64,000 nt of DNA from Agromyces humatus (GCF_021228295.1 NZ_JAJQPD010000001.1:496001-560000), one strand, 5' to 3'. Numbered from the stretch's first letter, positions 25,086-35,534 are shown. The notes: a model not told the origin generated them from the sequence alone. A program made the numbers and translations.

Positions 25086-28000
25086 GGCCAACCCCCTTAA
25101 GCCCGGCATGGAATATGTCGCTTTGTATGCCTGGCTGGACCGTGTAGACGCCGTTTCTGAAGATCCATGGGTCGATACTGGTTGAGAAGTCTGCAACCCC
25201 TTCGACTGCGGACCTGTCAACGGTGGCTCGGAGGATGGCGACCTTCGAGGTATCGGTATTCGCGTAACTGATCGCCTCGTCGATGGTGAGGGCGAACTGA
25301 CGCGCGTTCATACTCACCCCGCCGGGCTCAAAGCGACCGGTCGACATGACGCCGTCGTACTCCTTGACGCCGACGGCTCTGAACAAGTCGATCGTGTCGC
25401 CAGCACCGCCACAGTTATGCACGAGAACCGCGTCAGCACCCGCCGCGACGTAGTACGTGTGGGTGTCGGCGACGGTGAGGTTGTGCACCGCCTGTTCACG
25501 GTGGTCATGCGCGACCGCGGTGACCTGCACCAGCGTGCCAGCCGACGTCGACAGCCAGTCCCCGGGGAGCAGGTCGCCCGCGTCGACCCAACGACCGATC
25601 TCTGGCACCCAGAACGGGTGCCCATCGGTCGCGACCACCGTGCCCGCGCCATCCCCGCCCTGCGCGGCGATGCTGATCGTGGTGAGGTCCTTCTCCCCGG
25701 CACCGGTGATCAACGCGGTCACCGGCTTCGACGCCGTCTGCCCGGTCTCGGGGTCGGTCGCGAGGACCTCATCACCGAGCTCGACATTCTCGATCGGAAC
25801 CGTGGACCCGTCCGCCAGAAGCACCGCGGTACCGGGCACGAAACTGTTCACCGCACACGACACCGCGTTCGCCCCGGCACGCACCGCCGGACTCGCCGTC
25901 GACGCCGCAACCTTCGCCGCCACCTGCGCAACCGCCCCACCAGCGGCGCCACCGGCGGCGCCGAGAACGAGCCCCATGCCGGTATCGAGGGCGAGTGTGC
26001 CCCAGTCGAATTGCTGGGTTCGGGTGACTTGTGTCTTCCACAGGTTGGTGATCGCGCCGCCCACGGCGCCACCAGCTGCACCACCGGCTATCAGGCAGCC
26101 GACGGATCCCGCACCTGCCGTCGCGGCCAGGCATGCACCGGTCACGAGCGTGCCGACGACGACGCCGCTGACCCCACCAATGATCTCGGCCTGGTTGTGG
26201 TCGACCCACCCCCATGGGTCGGACCAGAAGTCCGGGCTCGCGGGTGGGTCAACCGTCTTCGGGGGTGGCGCTGACACGATTGCGTCGGCGGAGGAACTGT
26301 TGTTCGTGCCGTACGTGACCTGCCCGGTCTGGGGGTTGTAGGTGCTGTTGTCGGTCGGGCCTACCGGGAGCAGCCCGGATGCGTCGGAGAACGTGAGCGG
26401 GTTGTTGCCCGAGTAGGCGTACGCGTTCCACTGTTGCGGGTCGGTGAGGTCGAGGACCGGGTCGACGCTGATGAATCGCCCGGTCGCTTCGTCGTAGTAT
26501 CGCGCGCCGAGGAGGGTGAGCCCGGTGCTTTGGTCGCGGGTCTTGCCGAGGAACTGCGTGTCACCGGGCACGGTGGCCGCGTTGGATGCACCGCGGGTCG
26601 CGCCGAACGGGTCGGTGTACAGCCGGGTGACTGCGGTTTTGGCGGGATGGCCGCCGTTCGGGATTGCCGCCACGGGGGTGCCGTGGTGGTCGTTGACGAG
26701 GGAGGTGACTCCGTTGCCGAGTCCGCGGTCGGTGCGGACTGCGACCGTTTGTCCGGCGAAGGAGTAGTACCGGGTCGCCGTGACCTTGTTGGTGGTGGCC
26801 GCGATTTGGATCTCCTGGCCGCCTGCGTAGACGGTCGTCCCGTTCGCGTCGGTTCGCACGATCCGGTTCCCGGATGCGTCGTACACGTTCGACGTGTCGC
26901 CGACCGTGGTGAGCTCCCCCTCGGCGTCCCACAGGTATCCCGTGGTCACGTTGTTGAGCTTGCGGCTCGTGCGGTTGCCTGCCTCGTCGTACCCGTATGT
27001 TGTGGGGGTCGCGCTACCGGTGGTAGCAGTGGTGACCGCGTGCGGCCCGGCAGCGCCTTCACCATGCGTGTAGCTGGTCGTCGTTGCGGTGCCGGTCGCA
27101 GCAGTGTTGATCTGCGTGGTGCGGTTGCCGAGAACGTCGTGCGCGTACTTCGTCCAGTACGGTGCTGCGCCTCCCATCGCACCTGCCGACGGCGTTTGTT
27201 TGCAGTCACCGCTCGCAGGGGTCCAGGCGTTTTCCACGCGGATTAGCCCGTCGTAGTTGAAGCACTGGTTGTCCTGGAACTGGGCGGGCTTCAGGTTCGC
27301 GCTCGTCGGCGCGTCCTTGATGCTGGTGACGTTCCCGGCCGGGTCGTACGCGTAGTTCAGGTTCAGCTCGGTGCCGTTGATGAGTTGCCGGTCGAGGCTG
27401 ATCCCGGACAGGCGCTTCGTGCCGTCTTGATAGAGGTACGCCACGACCGCGCCGTACGTGTTCCCCAGGTCGGCGAGGAGGGGCCGGCCGTCGGAGGCGA
27501 ACTTCGAGGCGGCCACATAGGTGCCCCATCCGAAGCCACCACTCATCCATGACGGCATCGACGACGGCGCGTCGTAGATCGTCGTGACCTTCTCCTGCCC
27601 GAGCGCAGTGCTGCCATCGGCGCCTGTCACGGCCGGGTAGGTGATTGCCGAGGTCTGCCCGTCGGAGGTGTACTCGACTTTCGTGGTGAGGGTGCGGTTC
27701 TGGAGTTTCGTGAATGCGCCGGTGTTCGGCAGCACGATCGACATCTGGGTCGGCCGGTATGCGGCATCCCACACGTCGGTACGGGTGATGTAGGGCTGCC
27801 CGTCCTTGTATCGGGTGGACGAGGTCAGCATGCCGTTCAGCTTGGTGTCGTACTCCCAAGTCGCACGGATGGGCCCGGTTGCTGAGCCGTCACGCAGACT
27901 CGTCGTGCGGCCGAGCGCATCGTACGTATATGCGAGGATCTGCCCGTTCGCGTTCTCGCGGGTGAGGACTCGACCGAGCTGGTCATAGCTCGTGGTCGTC

Positions 28001-31000
28001 TCACCGGCGTCGGGGTCGGACGCGCTCGTCTGCCTTCCCGCATAGTCGTACCCATACGACCACTTGTTGGTGCGCGGGTCGGTCATCTGCTTGAGTTGCC
28101 CGGACGGGTAGTACTCGTACTTCGTCGTCGTGTGCGTCAGTTCATCGATCGGCTTCTGCGTGTCGGTTTCTGGGTCGCGGTGGTACTGGGTGAGCGACGT
28201 TGTGCGTCCACGGGCATCGACCGTCGTCGCGGTCGGGGTCGTACCTAGCGGCGGGATGTGCAGCGTCGTGGCCCCGTCGTAGACGGTCGTGGTGCGCCAC
28301 TGCTCGTGTGTGCCGTTGGCGTCGGTGTGGATCCAGAAGACCTTCGCGGTCTGACGGCCGGCGGCGTCGTACTCGTAGGTCGTGTGACCTGACGTGTCCG
28401 ATGGTGCGACCTCTGGTTTCGCGGACGGGTCACCCGTGACCGACCATGGTTCGGTCTGCTTGATCACCCGGCCGGCGGAGTCGTATTTCGTCTGCGTCAC
28501 GAGTCGGCCCTGCCCCGCGGAACCGAGACCGGTGGCGCGGCCGGGCTCTTGAGTCTGGAACGGGCGGAGAAGCCCGTCATAGAGGACCGAGCTCGCGTGG
28601 TACCGGAGCCCGTCAGCGGACAAGGTCTTGGTGACGACCGCGTTCAGTCCGTTCGGTTCGACGGTGTACGCATAGGTGACGGACGGCTTGTCCTCAGTGT
28701 GCTGCGGGTAGATGACTGTCGTGAGCCGGCCGAGCGCATCGTATTTCGCACTCGTGACCCTGGTGTTGGCATCAGTCGACTTGAGCGGCACCCCAAGGAA
28801 CGGGTCGAACTCGGTCGTCATGGTGTGGGTGAGCGGGTTCTTCGTCTCGGTTTTGATGTTGACGCCGCCGTCAGATTCGACGTATTTCGTGCTGGTCACT
28901 TGGCCGGCCGCGTCGGTGCTCTTCACGACTCGGCCGCGCGAGTCATACTCCGTCGTCGAGACGTCGACATAGCCGGTGCCGTCGGTCGGGTCGATCGTGT
29001 CCGTCTTCGTCGGTCGACCGAGCGCGTCGTACGTCAGTTTCGACGCGGCAACCATGTCAGCTGGCAGTACGGGCGTACTCGCGCACTTCGTCGAAACGGT
29101 CTTCGCCTCGTTCGGCAGAGCGACGAGATGTTTTTCTTCGAGGGCCGGGTTGGCCGCGTGCGCGTAGGTGGTCGTCGTGCACAGGTCATCATCAGCGGTC
29201 GCAGTGTCGCCCTGGTCGTCAACCTTGGTTGGCTGGCTGTACTCGTTGTAGCTCGTGCTCGTCCGGGTGTGGTGCTGCTTCGCCCCGGTCCCCGTGTAGG
29301 TGACGATGTCGACCGTCTGTGACGGAATCCGCGTCGAGGTGTACGACTCGGCGAGAGTACTCTCAGCGACCACGTCTGGGGTGCCGAAGGTGTTGACGGT
29401 CTCCGACAACTTCGGCGTGTCTGGCCCCGGGGCGCCGTTGTAGGTCGTGGTGGTGAAGACTTCACCGGCGAGCCGGTTCCAGTCCGTGACCGGCGTCGAC
29501 GGGTCGATCGGGTTCGCTAGTTCAGCGCCGCTGCCACGGTAGTAGGTCGTGACGGTGCTGGACTTCGCCGACTCGATGCCCTTGGTCGTGGTGACCTGCG
29601 ATGCACCCCGGAACTCCGAGTACATCTTGTCAGCGGCGTCAATCAGGGGGGTGTCCGGCTTGACCCACTTCCAATCCGCCTTCGCTTCCCCCTCCGCGTC
29701 CACCACTGTGTAGTCGTACGTCGTGGTGACCGTGCCGGAGCCGGTGACGAGCAGGTCGCTGGGCTTGTCCGCACCGCTGATGCCCTCGATAACGGAGCTG
29801 ACGACGTACTTGTAGAACCAGTCCGTGCGGGGTGCGGGTTCGTTGGGATCCTGCCACTTCACCGGGAAGCAGAGGGAATGGTTGTCGGGCGAATCGGTCG
29901 GGCCTTTGGTGCAGCTGGTGGTGTAGTTCACGCTGATCACGCCACCGGACTCAGTGCCGATCGCGTTCACCCGTTGCCGCCAGAGCGCGGTCGCTCCGGT
30001 GTCGGGGGCTTCGACACGGTTCTTCGCCGGGTAGTAGTCGAAACGGACAGCGGGCAGGGTCACTTTTTCTCGTGTGCCGCCGTTGCCGCTGTGGGTCACC
30101 GCGTCGAGTCGGAGCATGATGCCGCCGGCGGTCGTCAACCCGGTACCGGTGCCGGGCGGGACGAAGCGCTGCGACAGCGTCCACGTGTCAACGGGCTGGT
30201 ACGCGCTCCCGTCGTTGACCGAGGTGGTCACCGATGCGAGGCGTGTGCGGTTGAAGAAGGTCGGCGCGTTCGACTTGCACGTCGCGCCTGCCGTGCAGAC
30301 CAGGTCGATCGGGGTGTCCGGCCATGCGTTCGCCTTGGTCGACGTCTCATCCTCTGCGCACCATGAATTCGGTGCCGCCAAGTCATGAATGCACCGGGGT
30401 GCGTGGTTGAACTCGACCTTGGCGGGCGCGTCGAGGACACCATCATCAGGGTGCATGCCGTACTCGACCCGCTTCAGGTAGCCGCCGGCGGTATAGGTGG
30501 CCGGGGCCGCCGTCTCGTAGTACGGCGTGTACCGATTCGACTCGGTCGTGTAGAAGTACGACGCCGTGTTTCCGGACGGGTCGATGACGCGATCGAGGTT
30601 CCACCGCCACACCTGCGGCCGATCCGAATCCACAAACTCTGTCTCGTAGCCGGGCTCTCCGTCATGGTTGCCATAGACCGGGACCGTCCAGGCCGACTTC
30701 GCGGCCGCGTCACTGCCGAAGAGGTACTGAGTACCGTCGGTCGTGGTGACCTTCCAGTACTCACCTTCGGCACCGCCGCTGGTGAGGTGTTCGACGCGAG
30801 TGCCGTCATCCTTTCGGGGGTGCCATGTCTCGTCGCCCTTGTCCTTGATGAGTTCGGAACCGGCACCGTTCAAGGAGAGCGTCGCGTTCTCCTTGCCCCA
30901 ACAAAGGTCGGGTGACGAGGGCTTCTTGTTGTTCGCCCCAGCGCTCTCGTCGTCGGCGCAGGACTCGTAGCTGCGTTCGATGTAGCTCGCGCCGATGTCG

Positions 31001-32040
31001 AACCCCTCGCCGATGAGTCCGGACTGGTTGTTGGTCGAGGGAATCCGCCCATCCGACACGGCAGAGTTATACGACAACGACAATTCAGGTGCGGGGCCAG
31101 CAGGAACCTGGGGAGCCCGCATCGGGTACGCCCAGGTGAACGCGCCGGTCGCCCCGCTTGTCCCCCATGTCGAAGACAACGCCATCGAGGTGGCCGACCA
31201 GTTACCGAGCTTCCCGGCAACTCCGGCCCCGATCGCCACTCCGCCACTGGGAGCGCCACCGGACGACACCGTCGCGCCTAGCATCGCGGGGGCTGCACCG
31301 GTCTCACCCGCAGCGACCGGCACGTCCACGGTGATCGTCTGCTGCTCTTCGTTGACCGTGCTGGCCAACGGACTCGGCGCGCATTCGGTACCGGGTTCGG
31401 ACTCTTCACCACAGTCGGGGACCCACGTGGTCTGCAGCCGGGTCGCCCAGTCACCGCCGGCGGCGCCAGCGAAGTCAGCGTATGAGACCGTCAACGCCAC
31501 CGACTGATCACCAGTCGCGGGGGTCGGCGAGGCATCGGCCACCTCGATCAGCACGCCCGTAAGCCCCAGTTCCTCGGTCGCCGCCTGGTCCAGGACCGTC
31601 AGCCCGACCCGCTCAGGTGATACATCGTCGGCGACAGCGGCGACTGTGACATCCATGCCACCAAGATCAATCGGCGCGGGAGCGCCCGCCTCCTCGGTGT
31701 CGGCGACATCGACCTCGATCGTGGCTCCGGTCGGCAGATCGTCCGGCAGTGTGATCCGTTTGAGCGACTCTTCCTCGGGCGCGGAGTTCGTGAGCTCCGC
31801 AGAAGCTTCCGGAGTCTCGACCGGCAACGCCTCGGCCGCGACATCGAGATTCTCCTCACGCGTCTCCTCGATAACGTCTGGGGTGTCCGCCTGCGCGGAT
31901 CCGAGCATCCCGAGGTTCGCTGCAAGGATCAACGCCAGCGCCGCCGCAATCGTGACCATCCCGCGCTCACGGATCGGCCCCCGTTCGCTTCGACGCAACC
32001 AACCGCTCCGACGCAACCCTGCATCATTCATGCGCCGCAT
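25075..32040 (-). CDS. Rhs-family polymorphic toxin with HINT domain and ART-like tip
   Basis: A 2321-residue exported protein. The signal peptide is near residues 15-50 (MVTIAAALALILAANLGMLGSAQA). A beta-rich SpvB-like N-terminal half is followed by many YD repeats (YDALGRPTKT, YDAAGRQTAK, YDYAGRQTSA), then the Rhs core near residue 1850 (GLTLLGARYYDEATGRFIS, NAYAYSGNNPLTFSD). A hydrophobic Ala/Gly segment, HINT domain (about 2061-2209) and a 110-residue toxin follow. The toxin begins DTIDLFRAVGVKEYDG and contains STGRF and EAISYANTDTSKVAIL, reminiscent of ADP-ribosyltransferases; this is tentative. The ATG shares one base with the previous stop (TGATG). Confidence 0.9.
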   Translation of the reverse strand: MRRMNDAGLRRSGWLRRSERGPIRERGMVTIAAALALILAANLGMLGSAQADTPDVIEETREENLDVAAEALPVETPEASAELTNSAPEEESLKRITLPDDLPTGATIEVDVADTEEAGAPAPIDLGGMDVTVAAVADDVSPERVGLTVLDQAATEELGLTGVLIEVADASPTPATGDQSVALTVSYADFAGAAGGDWATRLQTTWVPDCGEESEPGTECAPSPLASTVNEEQQTITVDVPVAAGETGAAPAMLGATVSSGGAPSGGVAIGAGVAGKLGNWSATSMALSSTWGTSGATGAFTWAYPMRAPQVPAGPAPELSLSYNSAVSDGRIPSTNNQSGLIGEGFDIGASYIERSYESCADDESAGANNKKPSSPDLCWGKENATLSLNGAGSELIKDKGDETWHPRKDDGTRVEHLTSGGAEGEYWKVTTTDGTQYLFGSDAAAKSAWTVPVYGNHDGEPGYETEFVDSDRPQVWRWNLDRVIDPSGNTASYFYTTESNRYTPYYETAAPATYTAGGYLKRVEYGMHPDDGVLDAPAKVEFNHAPRCIHDLAAPNSWCAEDETSTKANAWPDTPIDLVCTAGATCKSNAPTFFNRTRLASVTTSVNDGSAYQPVDTWTLSQRFVPPGTGTGLTTAGGIMLRLDAVTHSGNGGTREKVTLPAVRFDYYPAKNRVEAPDTGATALWRQRVNAIGTESGGVISVNYTTSCTKGPTDSPDNHSLCFPVKWQDPNEPAPRTDWFYKYVVSSVIEGISGADKPSDLLVTGSGTVTTTYDYTVVDAEGEAKADWKWVKPDTPLIDAADKMYSEFRGASQVTTTKGIESAKSSTVTTYYRGSGAELANPIDPSTPVTDWNRLAGEVFTTTTYNGAPGPDTPKLSETVNTFGTPDVVAESTLAESYTSTRIPSQTVDIVTYTGTGAKQHHTRTSTSYNEYSQPTKVDDQGDTATADDDLCTTTTYAHAANPALEEKHLVALPNEAKTVSTKCASTPVLPADMVAASKLTYDALGRPTKTDTIDPTDGTGYVDVSTTEYDSRGRVVKSTDAAGQVTSTKYVESDGGVNIKTETKNPLTHTMTTEFDPFLGVPLKSTDANTRVTSAKYDALGRLTTVIYPQHTEDKPSVTYAYTVEPNGLNAVVTKTLSADGLRYHASSVLYDGLLRPFQTQEPGRATGLGSAGQGRLVTQTKYDSAGRVIKQTEPWSVTGDPSAKPEVAPSDTSGHTTYEYDAAGRQTAKVFWIHTDANGTHEQWRTTTVYDGATTLHIPPLGTTPTATTVDARGRTTSLTQYHRDPETDTQKPIDELTHTTTKYEYYPSGQLKQMTDPRTNKWSYGYDYAGRQTSASDPDAGETTTSYDQLGRVLTRENANGQILAYTYDALGRTTSLRDGSATGPIRATWEYDTKLNGMLTSSTRYKDGQPYITRTDVWDAAYRPTQMSIVLPNTGAFTKLQNRTLTTKVEYTSDGQTSAITYPAVTGADGSTALGQEKVTTIYDAPSSMPSWMSGGFGWGTYVAASKFASDGRPLLADLGNTYGAVVAYLYQDGTKRLSGISLDRQLINGTELNLNYAYDPAGNVTSIKDAPTSANLKPAQFQDNQCFNYDGLIRVENAWTPASGDCKQTPSAGAMGGAAPYWTKYAHDVLGNRTTQINTAATGTATTTSYTHGEGAAGPHAVTTATTGSATPTTYGYDEAGNRTSRKLNNVTTGYLWDAEGELTTVGDTSNVYDASGNRIVRTDANGTTVYAGGQEIQIAATTNKVTATRYYSFAGQTVAVRTDRGLGNGVTSLVNDHHGTPVAAIPNGGHPAKTAVTRLYTDPFGATRGASNAATVPGDTQFLGKTRDQSTGLTLLGARYYDEATGRFISVDPVLDLTDPQQWNAYAYSGNNPLTFSDASGLLPVGPTDNSTYNPQTGQVTYGTNNSSSADAIVSAPPPKTVDPPASPDFWSDPWGWVDHNQAEIIGGVSGVVVGTLVTGACLAATAGAGSVGCLIAGGAAGGAVGGAITNLWKTQVTRTQQFDWGTLALDTGMGLVLGAAGGAAGGAVAQVAAKVAASTASPAVRAGANAVSCAVNSFVPGTAVLLADGSTVPIENVELGDEVLATDPETGQTASKPVTALITGAGEKDLTTISIAAQGGDGAGTVVATDGHPFWVPEIGRWVDAGDLLPGDWLSTSAGTLVQVTAVAHDHREQAVHNLTVADTHTYYVAAGADAVLVHNCGGAGDTIDLFRAVGVKEYDGVMSTGRFEPGGVSMNARQFALTIDEAISYANTDTSKVAILRATVDRSAVEGVADFSTSIDPWIFRNGVYTVQPGIQSDIFHAGLKGVGHAF
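25453..25963. repeat. Long direct repeat, copy 2 (HINT region of the Rhs gene)
   Basis: Partner of 23381-23891 inside the large Rhs gene, same orientation. Recombination between the copies would remove 2072 bp, including the present toxin tip and the two immunity candidates, and fuse the Rhs body to the orphan nuclease-like tip next to its own immunity gene. Confidence 0.93.
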
Positions 32041-35033
32041 CAGCCTTCCTTGATCGTGGGGTCGACTGCGTTGAAACCTGCAGGTCCAGTTCCAAAACTC
32101 TCGGCCTCCGCGCCCTGACACAGGCGGCGAAGCTTCGCAACGTCGACGATCTGGTCCGAGAAGATGCGCACGTTGTCGATCTCACCCGGCCACCAGTTCG
32201 CACCAGCCCCGGCCGACTGCGCCCGGCCAAGCATGAACCCGCCAGGTGCCTGCCACGCCGTCCCAGGACGCGCCACCGGGTCGCTGGCCACCGGCGCACC
32301 GACCGTCGGTTGATCTGGTTCGCCGACCGGGCACGCCCAGAGCCGAATCTTGTCCGTCGACACGTTGTGTTCGCCGACGAGGTGTACCCACTGATCCATG
32401 ACCTGGGGAATCTGGTCGAAGAACACGTTCGCCGACGTCATCGTCGTGCCCGTGCTCGAGTCCGGCATGCCGAACGACCAGCACTCCCTGCCGCCGCCGC
32501 AGTCCTCGCGGTAGCCGAGGCGGAACCCGGACTGCGTGATGCCGTCCTGCGACAACGCGACATAGTCGCCGGCCCCGCGTTTCCCATCGTCCAGGCTGAC
32601 GTGCGCGGTCACCGTGAACGACTCGTTCGTCTTCAAGACGGTGTCGCCGGCCGCAACATCGCTGGTGCCATTGAAGTGCAGCGCCCAGTCGTTGTCGCGC
32701 GACTTGAACAACTGGTGCGGCCCAGCCACCGGGTCCGCGCCGGTGATCTTGAGCGGGCCGACCGCCTTCGGACCAGTGTTTTGCGCGAGCTGACCGGTGT
32801 TCTCGTCGAGCTTCCAGATCACATCCTCCAATGGCGCCGCCACATCGAACGTGTACGTCGTCTTCGGCGACCTGTTCCCGGCCGCATCGACCGATTGCAC
32901 CGTCAATACATGCTTGTTCGCGTCGGTCGGCGGAGGATAGACAACCGTTGCCTGACCGAGAGAGTTCGCCGCGGGAGAGTCCAAACTGTTCAATGGGTCA
33001 TCGAACCCGTACTCGAAGTAGACCACGTCGGCCGAAGCCAAACGATCGAACGTGAACTTCCCACCAAGCCCGATCCCGCCCCGTTCGAAGTCCGTCTCGT
33101 ACACCGCGGCGACCCCCGTCTTTACCGGAATCACCTTTGGCGCAACCGGCGGCGTGGCATCGATGCGGAACTCGCACGAGTCCCCCCAGCCAGACCAGAA
33201 GATGTCGTCCGTCGACGTGACCCGCCAGAAGTACGTCGTGTTCGCAACGAGCTCCTTGTCCGGCACAATCACGTCGGCGTACGTCCCGGACTTTACCCCG
33301 TCGAGGGTGCCGCTCTTCCACACCTCCGTCTCGGTCGTGCCCGATTTCGTGTAAATCTGGAAATACGGCCGCACGTTCCCGCCGTCGGGATCACTCACGA
33401 TCGCCGACAGATGCGGCTCGAGTGAGTTGATGAGCGGACGCCCCGTCCCCGTCGTGCAGGTGTAATTCTCCTGATCGAGGAATCTCATGCTCTTCGGTTT
33501 GTTCGGCGGCTGGTTGTACTCCACGCTCAACTCGGCGTCGTGACCGAACCGCTTCCATGACGTCATCGTGCTGTCATCATGCGGTTTCAGCCCCATCGTG
33601 ACCGTCGGCCAATCATTCTCCGCGAACCGTCGAAGCCCTTCCGTGGCGTCCCAGTTGCGATAACCGCGCGCACCACAATCGCTCCGGTGCGTCTCGGTCC
33701 GCTGGCTGACGTAGGCCGACCAATCACCGATCGTCGCCCACGTCGTGCTCGTCGTCACCGAATTCGTCAACACCAGGTTCGTCCGCGTCGCCGTGCACGA
33801 CGCCGCGTGAATGCCGTTCACCCGGAACTCCGCCTTGATCACATTGACCCGGTCAAGATTGCGAACCACGTCCATGCCGTTGAACTCCCACGACAGCCGC
33901 TGCCGGAACACCGTGTTGCACGTGGCCACATCAGTGCAGTACCCGGTGCCCTCGCCACCGGACGTCGTCCACTTGTACAACGTGCCCGTGTAGCCGCCCG
34001 TTCTCACGGCGACCCACTCGGCTGGCCCGTGCTCGTCGAATCCCGGATCGATGTAGACCGGCCAGACCGTGTCCGGGCCTGACAACATCTCCTGGTCAGG
34101 AGTGATCACGATCTGCGTCCCATCCACGACCGTGCGCATCGGGACCAGCGCGTCACCTTCACGTGGCGCGTCGACGCGGTCGCCGATCGTCACCTCGGTC
34201 ACGGAAGCCGGGAGCTCTTCATTCCCGCCCGCCGAGTCCCACATCACCGGTGGGGCGGCGACAAAGTGCACCTTGTCGTCGGCGTCGACGACGTTGACGA
34301 GGCCTTCCTGCTCAGCAACCAATCGAAGCCCATCAGACAGCGCCGTGGTGAACACCAGATCGCCCGGGGCCCCAGGGAACTCAGCAGGCCGAGCGCCATC
34401 CAGCAGTCCGCGGAAACGCGCCGCCGCGGCCGGATCCGCAAGCTCCACCACCGGCAGGAATCCCGTCCCGCCCGCGGAAACCGAAACCACCAACCGGACG
34501 CCTTCGGCAAGCTGATAGTACGCGTGGGAACCTTCGACACTCGGCACCGGCAACTCCGTCGGGAACCACACGTCAAGTCGCTTGTCACCATCGATGATCG
34601 AACCGAGAGGCCGGCCCTCACCCGCCGTACCACCGGCGTTCAACTCGATCGGATCAACCGGCGCAGCAACCTCGAGCACACCCTCACCCGGAGTACCCGT
34701 GATCGACGTATCAATCTCGGTCCACTCACCGGTGACATTGGTCCGCGAGGGCATCGCCGAAACGACAAGCCGCGTGTTCCCGTTCGGCAACGCCCACGAC
34801 GTCTCCCACGGTGTACGCGCGCCCGTGACCTCGACCTCGACCCCGCAGGCGCGCGCCTTCGGACCTGCCTGATCGAACGACACATCCTCACGATCGGTGC
34901 AATCGAACTGCTCCGCAGCAGAGTTCTGCGACACGAGGGCAGGAACCACCAGGACCGCCGCGACCAACGCGACAACCGCCGTGGCCGCGACCAGAGCGAC
35001 GACGCGCCACCGCGCCAAGAACCATGAACTCAC
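32040..35033 (-). CDS. Secreted LamG-domain partner of the Rhs protein
   Basis: A 997-residue exported protein. A signal/anchor helix (VVALVAATAVVALVAAVLVVPAL) is followed by beta-rich domains with a DNRLRE-like region (TVFRQRLSWEFNGMDVVRN) and a fibronectin-like segment (NTTYFWRVTSTDDIFWSGWG). A C-terminal LamG/concanavalin-type domain follows (DWALHFNGTSDVAAGDTV, WWPGEIDNVRIFSDQI). Such proteins commonly precede Rhs toxins in actinobacteria and may act in surface display or adhesion. The GTG at 35033 is set by GGAGG seven bases upstream. It is the first gene of the toxin operon and is joined to the Rhs gene by TGATG. Confidence 0.8.
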   Translation of the reverse strand: MSSWFLARWRVVALVAATAVVALVAAVLVVPALVSQNSAAEQFDCTDREDVSFDQAGPKARACGVEVEVTGARTPWETSWALPNGNTRLVVSAMPSRTNVTGEWTEIDTSITGTPGEGVLEVAAPVDPIELNAGGTAGEGRPLGSIIDGDKRLDVWFPTELPVPSVEGSHAYYQLAEGVRLVVSVSAGGTGFLPVVELADPAAAARFRGLLDGARPAEFPGAPGDLVFTTALSDGLRLVAEQEGLVNVVDADDKVHFVAAPPVMWDSAGGNEELPASVTEVTIGDRVDAPREGDALVPMRTVVDGTQIVITPDQEMLSGPDTVWPVYIDPGFDEHGPAEWVAVRTGGYTGTLYKWTTSGGEGTGYCTDVATCNTVFRQRLSWEFNGMDVVRNLDRVNVIKAEFRVNGIHAASCTATRTNLVLTNSVTTSTTWATIGDWSAYVSQRTETHRSDCGARGYRNWDATEGLRRFAENDWPTVTMGLKPHDDSTMTSWKRFGHDAELSVEYNQPPNKPKSMRFLDQENYTCTTGTGRPLINSLEPHLSAIVSDPDGGNVRPYFQIYTKSGTTETEVWKSGTLDGVKSGTYADVIVPDKELVANTTYFWRVTSTDDIFWSGWGDSCEFRIDATPPVAPKVIPVKTGVAAVYETDFERGGIGLGGKFTFDRLASADVVYFEYGFDDPLNSLDSPAANSLGQATVVYPPPTDANKHVLTVQSVDAAGNRSPKTTYTFDVAAPLEDVIWKLDENTGQLAQNTGPKAVGPLKITGADPVAGPHQLFKSRDNDWALHFNGTSDVAAGDTVLKTNESFTVTAHVSLDDGKRGAGDYVALSQDGITQSGFRLGYREDCGGGRECWSFGMPDSSTGTTMTSANVFFDQIPQVMDQWVHLVGEHNVSTDKIRLWACPVGEPDQPTVGAPVASDPVARPGTAWQAPGGFMLGRAQSAGAGANWWPGEIDNVRIFSDQIVDVAKLRRLCQGAEAESFGTGPAGFNAVDPTIKEG

Positions 35034-35534
35034 CGTTGACCTCCGAACGCACACGACAGCGCCTCCACGACGCGCACAACCCACGCAGCGTCATGAACTC
35101 GGCACATAGGGATACCGCGGAAATGTTCGGGTCGATGACACGTGACCGCGAGGAGACTAACAGGCAATTGACAGGTAAGAAATCACCCTCGAACAGGGGT
35201 TAAAGGCCTCCACGGGAGCTCACTCGTCCTCCGATTTGGCCCGTGGCCAGCAAGTTCCAGCTCCAGCGCCGAGGCTCTCGCCGGCCCGTTACCCTCGTAA
35301 GGACTCATAACAAACAGATCACAGTTGCGAGAACGGGCCGCTCATGACTCCCCCACCGGCGCAGCAGTCTGCCGAACGGAAACCCGAGAGGCTCGCGCGA
35401 GCGGGACGGCACCACCTGCCCGCGCGGGGGCGTTATCTGCAACACCGTAGGTGCCTTACAACCCCATGGATACGAGGCGTCACGACGGCCGACCGCGATC
35501 CACCCGAGAACAGCGGATGTGAATGTTGGCGGTA
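35034..35534. other. Intergenic region upstream of the Rhs operon
   Basis: Promoter space for the LamG-Rhs operon plus AT-richer sequence than its surroundings (for example CTCATAACAAACAGATCACAG near 35305). A GGCCCGTT...AACGGGCC inverted repeat with about 40 bp between the arms spans roughly 35282-35340. Short frames here (for example 35344-35535) look unprotein-like. No gene is supported. Confidence 0.5.
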
